Below are positions 1 through 7,079 of a DNA stretch of 11,677 nt, one piece after another. How positions within the stretch are numbered: the first letter of the stretch is position 1; each line of letters begins with the position of its first letter. The notes beneath the pieces are model-generated. The model saw only the letters and a list, made by a program, of their open reading frames with translations. It searched no databases and had not been told where the DNA came from. Source of the DNA: Oscillospiraceae bacterium (GTDB lineage Bacteria > Bacillota > Clostridia > Oscillospirales > Ruminococcaceae); NCBI GenBank assembly GCA_900752625.1, contig CAADWC010000255.1, positions 1 to 11,677 of the forward strand, read 5' to 3'. A program made the position numbers and the translations under genes.

Positions 1-11
1 CAGCCCCTCAA

Positions 12-88
12 TGGTCGGAGTGACGGGACTTGAACCCACGGCCTCTACCACCCCAAGGTAGCGCGCTACCAATCTGCGCCACACCCCG
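12..88 (-). tRNA. tRNA-Pro (anticodon GGG)
   Basis: Read on the minus strand this folds as a complete cloverleaf with an encoded CCA end (12-14). The acceptor stem is CGGGGTG paired with CACTCCG (one G-T wobble), and the T arm carries GGTTCAAGTCC. The anticodon stem CTACC/GGTAG closes the seven-base loop TTGGGGT, giving anticodon GGG, which decodes proline CCC/CCT. A consensus promoter lies 14 bp upstream of the 5' end, so it is probably transcribed on its own or heads a tRNA operon continuing left of the window. Confidence 0.96.
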
Positions 89-101
89 ATTCCACTAAAA
101 T

Positions 102-130
102 ATTATACACAATTCTACTGCGTATGTCAA
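102..130 (-). promoter_or_regulatory. Promoter of tRNA-Pro
   Basis: On the minus strand a perfect -35 TTGACA (130-125) is separated by exactly 17 bp from a perfect -10 TATAAT (107-102). Transcription would begin near 95, a few bases before the mature tRNA 5' end at 88. The match to the vegetative sigma-A consensus is complete, as expected for a stable RNA gene. Confidence 0.9.
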
Positions 131-337
131 GGGATATTGTGTTATAAATTCATTAACGAAAAACGTTGACTTAACTAAATCAGTAGACAGTTTAAAAAAC
201 CGGCGAAATTTAAGGAAGATAAAGCGCATTGCAGGGCATACAAATTGAGCCGCCCGCTTTTTATTAATGCAGTGGTTGGTTCAGAACGCACTCAAATAAG
301 CCGGACGCGCTCTGAACCGATCTCAGCACTCAGTCGC
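131..337. other. Gene-free spacer between tRNA-Pro promoter and ABC ATPase 3' end
   Basis: About 200 bases with no credible coding frame on either strand. It contains the hairpin at 278-318 listed separately. Otherwise I see only short AT-rich tracts and a small AACG-A5-CGTT hairpin near 156-169, with nothing that can be assigned a function. Confidence 0.5.
278..318 (-). terminator. Long hairpin after the glycopolymer export operon (atypical terminator?)
   Basis: Arms 278-290 and 306-318 form a 13-bp stem with two G-T wobbles when read on the minus strand (GGTTCAGAGCGCG with TGCGTTCTGAACC), around a 15-base loop. It starts about 20 bp beyond the ATPase stop codon, where a terminator is expected. 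No T-tract follows on the minus strand, so it is not a standard intrinsic terminator. It could be a 3'-end stabilising stem or a Rho-associated site. The pairing is seen directly; the role is inference. Confidence 0.4.
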
Positions 338-1579
338 CTACAGGTCGTCAGCTGCGGAATCATGTGGTACCATAAGCTTTCCCGATTTTAAAAGTTCCAG
401 CATTTTCAGTTTCTGAATACCGCTCGCTTTATAATTTCCTATTGCGTTGACTGCGGCTATCTTTTCAAGCAAGGCTTCGTCCGAATCGATACCAATAGAT
501 TTTAGAGCCTCCGCAACAGAATCTCCGTCATAGTCGCAGCAATCGTAATACTCTGTTCCTAAAGTTGCCGCAGAAATGTTAGCCGTACATGGCGAAACAT
601 ATTCCCTGTCCTCCACTGTTCTCACCGAACATATTTTAAACCTGTATCTGGCTCCTTCCGCCAGACCGGATACGCAGTATTCCTCGCATTCGGAAACCTC
701 GGCTTCCGGTTCGTATTCTCCGCTTGTATTGCTGTACTTGTATATCCGATAAAAATCAGCACCGCTTACCTCTTTCCACATAAGCGTAACGCTGTTTTCC
801 GTTTTTTCCTTGACCTTAAAGCCTACAGGCTTCCTTGGGTTCATTGTCACGACCTCGCCGGTTCCGGCACTGTAAACTTCGAATGCATCGTCTACCGCTC
901 CGTCAAACTGTACAAGACCGTCCTTTAAATATATGGCCCGGCTGCAGGTATCTCTTATCATATCCATTGAATGAGAAACAAAAAGAACGGTAACTCCCGA
1001 TCTGATGAGCTCCTTGACTTTATTTTTGCACTTTCTTTTAAAGCCGGAATCTCCTACACTCAAAGCCTCGTCTATTACCAGAATATCAGGCTTGATATTT
1101 ATGTTTATCGCAAAGCCAAGACGCATTCTCATTCCGCTGGAATAGGTTCTTACAGGCTGATCTATATATTCGCCCAGATCGGCGAACTCAACTATATTCT
1201 TTTCAAGCTTGGAAATTTCACTGTCGCTCAGACCTAAAAGATAACCCTTCAGATAAATATTTTCCATTCCCGTCATATCCGGAGAAAATCCTGCCGTCAG
1301 CTCAAGCAGAGCGGCAACCTTTCCTCGGACGCTTACCTCGCCGCTGCTGGGAAAGCTTACTCCAGTTATCATTTTCAGAATGGTCGATTTTCCTGCACCG
1401 TTCTTTCCGATAATACCTACAGCTTCTCCTGGATATATCTTGAAGCTTACTCCGTTGAGCGCCTTATGACGCTTAACTCCGCGATTGTTGGTAAATATCG
1501 CTTTGAATCTTGCTTTTTCGTTTTTAAAAAGCAGATATTCCTTATAAACGTTGTTGAATTCAATAATTGGCTGTTCCAT
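338..1579 (-). CDS. Polysaccharide/teichoic-acid-type ABC exporter ATPase with FN3-like C-terminal extension
   Basis: Cytoplasmic ATPase (413 aa) predicted to energise export of a lipid-linked surface glycopolymer with the permease encoded just before it; the TagH/Wzt type is the closest family. Walker A GKNGAGKST is at residues 58-66, signature YSSGM at 146-150, Walker B ILVIDE at 166-171 and switch His at 203. The long segment before Walker A (residues 12-38) fits this subfamily. The ATPase core ends near residue 240. Residues about 251-341 look like a fibronectin type III domain (pattern V-T-L-x-W ... Y-x-I-Y-K ... G-L-x-x-G-x-x-Y-x-F-K). Residues about 350-402 form a further small helical-looking module. 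No transmembrane segment is visible, unlike B. subtilis TagH. It is 13 bp downstream of the permease stop, with GGGAGAG as ribosome binding site before ATG 1579. Last gene of the four-gene operon. Confidence 0.93.
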   Translation of the reverse strand: MEQPIIEFNNVYKEYLLFKNEKARFKAIFTNNRGVKRHKALNGVSFKIYPGEAVGIIGKNGAGKSTILKMITGVSFPSSGEVSVRGKVAALLELTAGFSPDMTGMENIYLKGYLLGLSDSEISKLEKNIVEFADLGEYIDQPVRTYSSGMRMRLGFAININIKPDILVIDEALSVGDSGFKRKCKNKVKELIRSGVTVLFVSHSMDMIRDTCSRAIYLKDGLVQFDGAVDDAFEVYSAGTGEVVTMNPRKPVGFKVKEKTENSVTLMWKEVSGADFYRIYKYSNTSGEYEPEAEVSECEEYCVSGLAEGARYRFKICSVRTVEDREYVSPCTANISAATLGTEYYDCCDYDGDSVAEALKSIGIDSDEALLEKIAAVNAIGNYKASGIQKLKMLELLKSGKLMVPHDSAADDL

Positions 1580-1592
1580 TTAGCTCTCCCTT

Positions 1593-2426
1593 TTACAGAA
1601 TATCCGGCAGAATTTTTCTGAGCTTTTTGTAGTAATGAGAGCCGATAATAATAATACCTATCAGTTCTGCATAAAACACGACCGTTTCGGTAGTGTAGTT
1701 GCTGTCGAAAATAAACTGCTCATACAAAAAACACTTTCTGTAGCCGTTTACAAAATAATTTATAGGATTAAAATACATGAGCGTTTTAAGCCACGGCTTA
1801 TCCATATCGTAGGTATTCCAGAAGATCCCTGAAAGCCAGAACAGTCCGGTTATAATGGAATTGATAAGGTTTTCAAAATCCCTGCTGAATGCGCTCAGGG
1901 GAGCGGTCGCCCATGAAAGTACAAGAAAGAACACAAACATAAGCGGCATATAATAAAAATACTGAAGATTATATACGGACGGACCGTAGCCGAAACACAG
2001 CAGAATAATATACATTATCACACAAAGCAGAAAATGAATGTATAATGTAGAAAGCGATGTGAACGTCATTATGTTTGAAACGGGGAAGGACAGCTTAGTT
2101 ACAAACTGCTTGTTCTGCCTTATGGAGCGTGCGCCGCCGATGATATTCTCGCTTATGAAAAACCATGGCACATAACCCGTAAGCATAAAAATAAACCTTG
2201 GATATCCGTTTACATATCCGGAGCCTCTCAGACCTACGGCAAATGCAAACCAGAGTATAAACAGCGTAAATGACGGCTTTATAAGCGCCCACAGCGGACC
2301 AAGCACCGCTCCTTTATATTTCTTCTTAAGCTCGTTTACCGAAAGCATTATTATCTGCTTGCTCTGACCTTTATGCTCGTCAAGAATTGTTTTAAGTCCG
2401 AAAAAATCAAATTTATTCTTACTAAT
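1593..2426 (-). CDS. ABC-2 type glycopolymer export permease (TagG/Wzm type), probable ATT start
   Basis: Integral membrane subunit of the exporter, partner of the downstream ATPase, predicted to move a lipid-linked polymer across the cytoplasmic membrane. It shows the ABC-2 pattern: an amphipathic YKGAVLGPLWALIKP segment before the first membrane helix, about six hydrophobic helices, and the typical INSIITGLFWLSGIFW and FNPINYFVNGYR stretches. The first in-frame ATG (2348) has no good ribosome binding site and would cut off part of the N-terminal segment that normally precedes this motif. The frame stays open for 26 more codons (residues such as NKFDFFGLKTIL) up to ATT at 2426-2424, with AGGAG at 2440-2436, 9 bp upstream. 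No ATG, GTG or TTG lies in that stretch; CTG at 2435 touches the Shine-Dalgarno. I therefore propose a 277-aa protein starting at ATT. It begins one base after the previous gene's stop codon, implying translational coupling. The family call is firm; the start is inference. Confidence 0.88.
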   Translation of the reverse strand: MSKNKFDFFGLKTILDEHKGQSKQIIMLSVNELKKKYKGAVLGPLWALIKPSFTLFILWFAFAVGLRGSGYVNGYPRFIFMLTGYVPWFFISENIIGGARSIRQNKQFVTKLSFPVSNIMTFTSLSTLYIHFLLCVIMYIILLCFGYGPSVYNLQYFYYMPLMFVFFLVLSWATAPLSAFSRDFENLINSIITGLFWLSGIFWNTYDMDKPWLKTLMYFNPINYFVNGYRKCFLYEQFIFDSNYTTETVVFYAELIGIIIIGSHYYKKLRKILPDIL

Positions 2427-2427
2427 C

Positions 2428-3552
2428 TTACTCAGCTCCTTTGCGCTTCAAAAGATCCGCTGTTCTGCAAGTTGAATTGCCGTCGCAAGCGGACATATAT
2501 TTATTTATAAAGCTATCGTATCTTTCACCGTCAAAATTACGGCTTTCGTTTATAACTGCATTGTAAAGCCCGCTTTCTTCGGTTATCAGAGGACAGGGTA
2601 TATCGGTTTTTATATCGAGATAAAAATCACGGCTCTTTGTATACTCGTCTAGATCCGGCGCCCACAGTACCATAGGCTTTCTGAAAACAGAATATTCAAA
2701 TATCAGCGACGAATAATCGCTTATAAGCATATCTATTACAGGAAAAAGTCTGTTTGTCGGAATATCACAGTTGGTAAGCGGGCTTTTTACTCTTGGATGC
2801 ATTTTTATAAGCAACGCCCATTCTCCGCCGAGCCTTTCCGCCAGCCTTAAAACGGCGTCCTCGCCGCAGCTGTAGGCGTTTCCGGCGTTTCCTCTGAAAG
2901 TCGGAGCGTAAAGCAGAAGCCTTTTGCCCTTGTACTGAGGATACTTCTCATAAAATTCAGCTTTGCATTTTACAGCAAAATCCTTGCTGAACAGCTCGTC
3001 CGTACGGCTTATCCCGATGGGCAGTGCTTTACCCTTCTCCAGCCTGAACGCTGATTCAAACACTTTAACGCAGTACGGGCTGCTTACGGTATAATAATCA
3101 TAATTTCTGGTAACGCTGCCCCTGAAATGAGAGGATATATCGTCTGGAGCGTCGTACCCGAATTTTTTAAGCGCTCCGCAGGAATGCCACAGCTGTACGA
3201 CCTTTGTTTCGCTGCGCTTTTTACAGGCAGTGCAGGGTACAAAATAATTGCACACGAAAACCGCTCCCGCCTGCGCGTACCTTACCATAAATTTTATCAT
3301 ATATTTGAGAGAAGCCGTCATGCCTGCCGATGAAAAGTCACAGAAATGCTCTTCCACAGTATATCCGCGTTTCTTAAGCTCTTTGCGCATCAGGATCATG
3401 CTTTCGGGTATCCGGAAAGTATTGCTGTCGGCAAACAGTATCAGCTTTTCATTTACAGGTCTGCGTTTTCCCCACAGATAGCAAAGCGGCAGCAAAGTCT
3501 TTTGCAGAACGGTTTTTATATACTGCCTTAAAATCTGTTTTACGCTTTCCAT
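2428..3552 (-). CDS. CDP-glycerol glycerophosphotransferase family protein (TagB/TagF type)
   Basis: Predicted membrane-associated enzyme (374 aa) adding glycerol phosphate (or another CDP-activated polyol phosphate) to a lipid-linked acceptor, as in teichoic acid priming or polymerisation. Family motifs are LWHSCGALKKFGYD (residues 121-134, with the conserved His123), YAPTFRG (215-221), KMHPR (250-254) and DMLISDYSSLIFEYSVFRKP (274-293), the last being the nucleotide-binding SDYSS region. Length fits the single-domain TagB-like forms rather than the larger TagF polymerases. The start is preceded by GAGGT six bases upstream, and it begins three bases after the glycosyltransferase stop. The exact donor and acceptor cannot be read from the sequence; the family assignment is strong. 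Confidence 0.93.
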   Translation of the reverse strand: MESVKQILRQYIKTVLQKTLLPLCYLWGKRRPVNEKLILFADSNTFRIPESMILMRKELKKRGYTVEEHFCDFSSAGMTASLKYMIKFMVRYAQAGAVFVCNYFVPCTACKKRSETKVVQLWHSCGALKKFGYDAPDDISSHFRGSVTRNYDYYTVSSPYCVKVFESAFRLEKGKALPIGISRTDELFSKDFAVKCKAEFYEKYPQYKGKRLLLYAPTFRGNAGNAYSCGEDAVLRLAERLGGEWALLIKMHPRVKSPLTNCDIPTNRLFPVIDMLISDYSSLIFEYSVFRKPMVLWAPDLDEYTKSRDFYLDIKTDIPCPLITEESGLYNAVINESRNFDGERYDSFINKYMSACDGNSTCRTADLLKRKGAE

Positions 3553-3555
3553 TGT

Positions 3556-4395
3556 CTACCTCAGAAATTTCTTATATATTTTTCCTGTCAGGCTTTTAGG
3601 AAGAATAAATATTATCAGCTGCATACCGCAGGGCAGAATAAAATCGGCAAAATTTGAATAGCCCGACCGGAAAATCCTCCATCTTACGCTGATAAAAGAT
3701 CTGGTATTAGTCCAGTTGCGCCTGCGCTCATAATTGTGCTTTGAAACCCTGTAGTTTACCAGTATCTCGGGAATATTTTCCCCTACGGCTCCGTTTTGCA
3801 GCATTCTGACAACAAAATCGTAATCCTCGCAGCGATTTACCGTATCGTAGCCGCCTATTTTTTTTGCAAATGATTTTTTGAATACCAGCGTTGGATTGTT
3901 AAAGGGATTTCTTCTCCTTGCATACCTGCGTATTTCCTCGCTTTCAACAGGAGTTTTCTTTACGGTTATTTTCTCTCCCGTATCCGTATCGAATTCTTCT
4001 ATATACGCTCCGCACAGATCAAGCTGCGGCTTGTCTCTCATAAGCGAAAGCTGTTTCTCACATCTCTGAGGCAAAGCCACGTCGTCAGAATCCATCTTTA
4101 CTATATACTCATTGCGGCATGCATCTATACCTATATTGGCACATTCGCCGACTCCGCGCTTTTGTTCAAGTCTGACCGGATGAAAAGAGTCCGGATATTT
4201 TTCTTCATAACTGCTTACTACCTTATCAAGCCTTTCATTCAGCCTGCCGTCGCATACCAGAACAAAGTCGTCCGGAGGTACAGTCTGAGCGTACATACTT
4301 TCAATGCTTTCCCTTAAATACTCCGGCTTTTCTCCGGCATAAACGGACATGAGCACGCTGTATAAGGGTATATCAGGCTTTTGTTTTGGCTCCAT
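3556..4395 (-). CDS. Family 2 glycosyltransferase
   Basis: GT-A fold inverting glycosyltransferase (279 aa), first gene of the glycopolymer operon. The N-terminal nucleotide-sugar site starts with YSVLMSVYAGEKPEYLRESI (residues 12-31) and includes the CDG of residues 48-50. The metal-binding DSDD is at 102-105, and the CEDYDF segment at 189-194 supplies the likely catalytic ED pair. The C-terminal part (about 249-266) is hydrophobic and may rest on the membrane. It probably transfers one sugar to the lipid carrier or to the growing polymer before the glycerophosphotransferase acts; the sugar is unknown. Ribosome binding site GGTGGA lies seven bases before ATG 4395, and the promoter is at 4489-4517. 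Confidence 0.93.
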   Translation of the reverse strand: MEPKQKPDIPLYSVLMSVYAGEKPEYLRESIESMYAQTVPPDDFVLVCDGRLNERLDKVVSSYEEKYPDSFHPVRLEQKRGVGECANIGIDACRNEYIVKMDSDDVALPQRCEKQLSLMRDKPQLDLCGAYIEEFDTDTGEKITVKKTPVESEEIRRYARRRNPFNNPTLVFKKSFAKKIGGYDTVNRCEDYDFVVRMLQNGAVGENIPEILVNYRVSKHNYERRRNWTNTRSFISVRWRIFRSGYSNFADFILPCGMQLIIFILPKSLTGKIYKKFLR

Positions 4396-4488
4396 CAGCT
4401 ATCCACCTTTTCTTTTCGGCTGTATTTAATTGCGCCGCCGTACAATGCGTTGCACAGACTCCGGCATAAAAGAATATTTAACCTTTAA

Positions 4489-4517
4489 ATTATATCACCT
4501 TATAATAATTTTGTCAA
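4489..4517 (-). promoter_or_regulatory. Promoter of the glycopolymer operon
   Basis: On the minus strand TTGACA (4517-4512) and TATAAT (4494-4489) are separated by 17 bp, a complete match to the vegetative consensus. Transcription would start near 4482, leaving an untranslated leader of about 87 bases before the glycosyltransferase ATG. I see no riboswitch or obvious operator in that leader. Confidence 0.88.
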
Positions 4518-4537
4518 TTTCAAGCGATTAATACTCT

Positions 4538-4554
4538 GCAAAAACCATTTTTGC
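4538..4554. other. Small perfect hairpin between gatD and the glycopolymer promoter
   Basis: GCAAAAA and TTTTTGC form a perfect 7-bp stem around a three-base loop. It lies about 90 bp beyond the gatD stop and just upstream of the next -35 box. No separate T-tract follows on the minus strand, so it could be a weak terminator for murT-gatD, but that is uncertain. The rest of the 250-bp spacer shows nothing else recognisable. Confidence 0.35.
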
Positions 4555-4645
4555 CTTCTGCCGGAAAAATTATATCCTTTTACGTCCGTACAGCAAGCAA
4601 GACACATCAGCCGGTCAAACAGATGACGTACAAAGCGGGGAGTAA

Positions 4646-5389
4646 TTATCCTCTCAGAAACCTCTTAAACAGCATTTCTCTGCACTTGTTTTCAAGAGCG
4701 TCATCCAGCGGAGCAAGCGTTACGCTGTTACCTGATTTCCGTCCGATACAGCTGCTTATTATATAATCTGCTACCTTAGGGTTTTTAGAAAGCAGCGGTC
4801 CGTGCAGATAGGTGGCTATAACGTTTTTCTCAAAATATCCCTCAAAGCTGTTCCCGAAAGAGTTTCCGTTCCCAAGCAGAACCGATCCGAACGGCGATTT
4901 TACACCATAGGTATTTCCGCCGTGGTTTTCAAAGCCTATAACCTTTGTTTTCTCTCCGTTAAGGTCAGCTTCTATAATAATGTTTCCTATACATCTTTCC
5001 GACTTGTTTTCCGAGGCAGTAGTATAATAATCAAAAAGCCCCAGACCCGGGATCTTTTTACCGTTGGAATCCTTATAATACCGCCCCATAAGCTGATATC
5101 CTCCGCATATCGCAAGAAAAAAGACTCCGCTTTCATAGGCTGAACGTATCTGAGCTGCGCATCCCGCAAGATCGTTTGCAAGAAGCTGCTGTTCAAAATC
5201 GGCGCCTCCGCCCAGATATATCAGATCGTATTCGGAAAAATCCGTATTGCTGCCGATAGTGTGAATATCCGTTTCGCACACTATTTTTCTTTGGCCGCAT
5301 CTGTATTTGATTACCTCCATATTTCCGCCGTCGCCGTAAAGATCCAGTATATCTGGGTACATATGAAGTATCTTTATCTTATCCTTCAT
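4646..5389 (-). CDS. gatD: Lipid II isoglutaminyl synthase, glutamine amidotransferase subunit GatD
   Basis: Class I (CobB/CobQ-like) glutaminase subunit that releases ammonia from glutamine for MurT, which amidates the D-glutamate of the lipid II stem peptide. In the 247-aa protein the N-terminus reads KIKILHMYPDILDLYGDGGN, typical of GatD. The nucleophile Cys95 lies in LAICGGYQ, the oxyanion-side glycines in IYLGGGAD (57-64), and the catalytic His196 in TYLHGPLL. I chose ATG 5389 because GGAGG (5402-5398) lies eight bases upstream; an in-frame TTG at 5404 overlaps that site and is less likely. The gene overlaps the end of murT by 11 bp, which implies translational coupling of the two subunits. 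Confidence 0.95.
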   Translation of the reverse strand: MKDKIKILHMYPDILDLYGDGGNMEVIKYRCGQRKIVCETDIHTIGSNTDFSEYDLIYLGGGADFEQQLLANDLAGCAAQIRSAYESGVFFLAICGGYQLMGRYYKDSNGKKIPGLGLFDYYTTASENKSERCIGNIIIEADLNGEKTKVIGFENHGGNTYGVKSPFGSVLLGNGNSFGNSFEGYFEKNVIATYLHGPLLSKNPKVADYIISSCIGRKSGNSVTLAPLDDALENKCREMLFKRFLRG

Positions 5390-6725
5390 CGTTGCCGCCT
5401 CCAATAAACCTGCTTAGAGCGGCTCTTACAGGCTGAACTGCCGTATAGTTGGCTATAGCAAACTTTCTTCCATCGGTGGAAAAAAACTCTTTTACCGCAT
5501 CACCAAGATCAGGACGCACCTTTATTCTGGAAGCGTCATAACCGGAGTATTTTATTCTTACGGCAATATCGTAAGCTCTCGTTCCGCTTGTAACCACTCT
5601 TGAAACATTATTGAAAATGCTGAAATTAATATCCCATATCCATGAAACGTCAAGACCGTCAGCAACGTTATCATTAAGCACAAACAACAGTTCCTTTTTT
5701 CCGGGACACTCGTTCATAATACGTACTGTCATATTTGCGCCTACCGGATTTTTAGCAAGATTAAGCATAAGCTCGCTGTTATTATATCTGAATCTTTCCA
5801 TTCTTCCGTTGTTTACCTGAAAGCTTTTAAAGGTATCGCGTATTATTTTTTTATCTATACCGTAAAGCTTGGCTGCCGAGTATACTGCGCAGAGATTGTA
5901 CATATAGTATATACTGCTGTCCGCAGTTTTATATTCATCTCCGTCAGCAATAAAAGAATGCTTGTCCAGATCGATTCCGGTAAATCTGACGTATGCCGGA
6001 TTATCGCCGTATCCGCACTTCGGACAGCGGAATTTTCCGATATGGGAATACTGATAATAATCATATTCAAGATCGTGCCCGCAGACAGGGCAGAAACGTC
6101 CCTCTCCTGCCTCATGAAGCGTTTTGGTGGCATATTTATATCTGTCCACGCTGAAATATCTGACATTTCTATTATTGGGATTGGCAAGACCAAGACGGGC
6201 AGTGTTCGGATCGTCGCCGTTTAAAATAAGGTTTCCGTTAAAAGTTTCGCAGAACTTTTTTACCTTAAGTATAAGCGTTTCCACCTCGCCGTTCCTGTCA
6301 AGCTGATCACGGAAAAAATTAAGCACTATCAGAGTTTCAAGCTTCAGCTGAGAGAATATCACCGGGACATGAGATTCATCAACCTCAAGCACAAGATAAT
6401 CGGCGTGTATTTTTCCGGTCATAGTGCAGTGATTCAGCAGCAGGGAGCATATGCCGGTATCAAGATTATTCCCCTCATAATTGGTGATTATCTTTTTTTG
6501 GTCGCTCATGGAAAAAATATGGCTGAGAAAATTTGTAACCGATGTCTTTCCGTTGGTTCCTGTTACCGCAATGATAGGGCATTCGGGCCTGAAAGCCTTA
6601 AGACACTTTTTATTCAGCGTCCACAGCACCAGACCGGGAAGATTTCCGGCGTTCTTTCCCATCAGGCGAAGAACTTTGACCATCATCTTTCCGAACAATA
6701 TCGTTAAAAAGTTGATTAAAAACAT
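5379..6725 (-). CDS. murT: Lipid II isoglutaminyl synthase, Mur-ligase-like subunit MurT
   Basis: ATP-dependent amide ligase subunit (448 aa) that, with GatD, converts D-glutamate at position 2 of the peptidoglycan stem peptide to D-isoglutamine, acting on lipid II at the cytoplasmic membrane face. The Mur ligase P-loop is VTGTNGKTS (residues 54-62), followed by the central domain with LEVDES (113-118) and LNFFRDQLDRNGE (135-147). A four-cysteine zinc-ribbon-like insert is at Cys212, 215, 234 and 237, as in known MurT proteins. The C-terminal DUF1727 domain has DNVADGLDVSWIWD (352-365), the part expected to help the GatD active site. The start at 6725 is moderately certain: Met14 or Met15 are alternatives, and the N-terminal dozen residues are hydrophobic. 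Confidence 0.95.
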   Translation of the reverse strand: MFLINFLTILFGKMMVKVLRLMGKNAGNLPGLVLWTLNKKCLKAFRPECPIIAVTGTNGKTSVTNFLSHIFSMSDQKKIITNYEGNNLDTGICSLLLNHCTMTGKIHADYLVLEVDESHVPVIFSQLKLETLIVLNFFRDQLDRNGEVETLILKVKKFCETFNGNLILNGDDPNTARLGLANPNNRNVRYFSVDRYKYATKTLHEAGEGRFCPVCGHDLEYDYYQYSHIGKFRCPKCGYGDNPAYVRFTGIDLDKHSFIADGDEYKTADSSIYYMYNLCAVYSAAKLYGIDKKIIRDTFKSFQVNNGRMERFRYNNSELMLNLAKNPVGANMTVRIMNECPGKKELLFVLNDNVADGLDVSWIWDINFSIFNNVSRVVTSGTRAYDIAVRIKYSGYDASRIKVRPDLGDAVKEFFSTDGRKFAIANYTAVQPVRAALSRFIGGGNDEG

Positions 6726-6835
6726 TTTTCTACTTCTCTCTTTCCTTTGTTCTGACGGTAAATATTTTACAGAATTTTGTATATCGCAGTCTATATATTT
6801 ACTTTAAATTTACCTTAAATTTTCTCTGTAGTACT

Positions 6836-6864
6836 ATGATATTACATTATTAACCCATTGTCAA
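6836..6864 (-). promoter_or_regulatory. Promoter of murT-gatD
   Basis: Minus-strand TTGACA (6864-6859), 17-bp spacer and TATCAT (6841-6836), one mismatch from the -10 consensus. Transcription would start near 6829, giving an untranslated leader of about 100 bases. That leader contains an 11-base near-perfect tandem repeat (AAATTTAAGGT then AAATTTAAAGT, about 6800-6823). Confidence 0.8.
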
Positions 6865-7000
6865 CGATTTAGGAGCCTTGAAAAGAAAATTTATGCATAT
6901 AAGACAATAAACCGGGCTGTGATCTATGAATTTACGTCAACTATAAAAAATCTGCTGTTTTAACCAATAAAATTCATCACTTTTTGATATAAATGGACAA
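6865..7000. other. Spacer between divergent murT and ktrB promoters
   Basis: No gene is visible in this stretch. Arms ATGAATTT (6926-6933) and AAATTCAT (6970-6977) form an 8-bp inverted repeat with a 36-base interval, lying between the two divergent promoters. It is AT-rich and may be chance; no known riboswitch fold is apparent. Confidence 0.4.
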
Positions 7001-7029
7001 TTGACTTTTAAGTTCAACGGTGCTATAAT
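7001..7029 (+). promoter_or_regulatory. Promoter of ktrB-ktrA
   Basis: TTGACT (7001-7006), 17-bp spacer and a perfect TATAAT (7024-7029). Transcription would start near 7036, so the leader is only about 44 bases. This is too short for the c-di-AMP (ydaO-type) riboswitch that controls ktrAB in B. subtilis. Confidence 0.85.
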
Positions 7030-7079
7030 ACAATAACATAGACTGTATTGAAATATTTTTCCTATTAAAGGATGAAATT

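Noticed and set aside
971..1237. 88-codon open frame on the plus strand inside the ABC ATPase gene
   Set aside because: It is antisense to the Walker and signature region of a clearly real gene and has no ribosome binding site or family features.
4551..4766. 71-codon open frame on the plus strand over the gatD 3' end
   Set aside because: It overlaps gatD in antisense, has no ribosome binding site and shows no recognisable features.
5855..6224. Open frames of 88 and 112 codons in both orientations inside murT
   Set aside because: They are shadows of murT in other frames, with compositions unlike real proteins.
6865..7079. Possible c-di-AMP (ydaO-type) riboswitch before ktrB
   Set aside because: The consensus promoter at 7001-7029 leaves a leader of only about 44 bases, far too short, and no fold or conserved motif of that class is visible further upstream.
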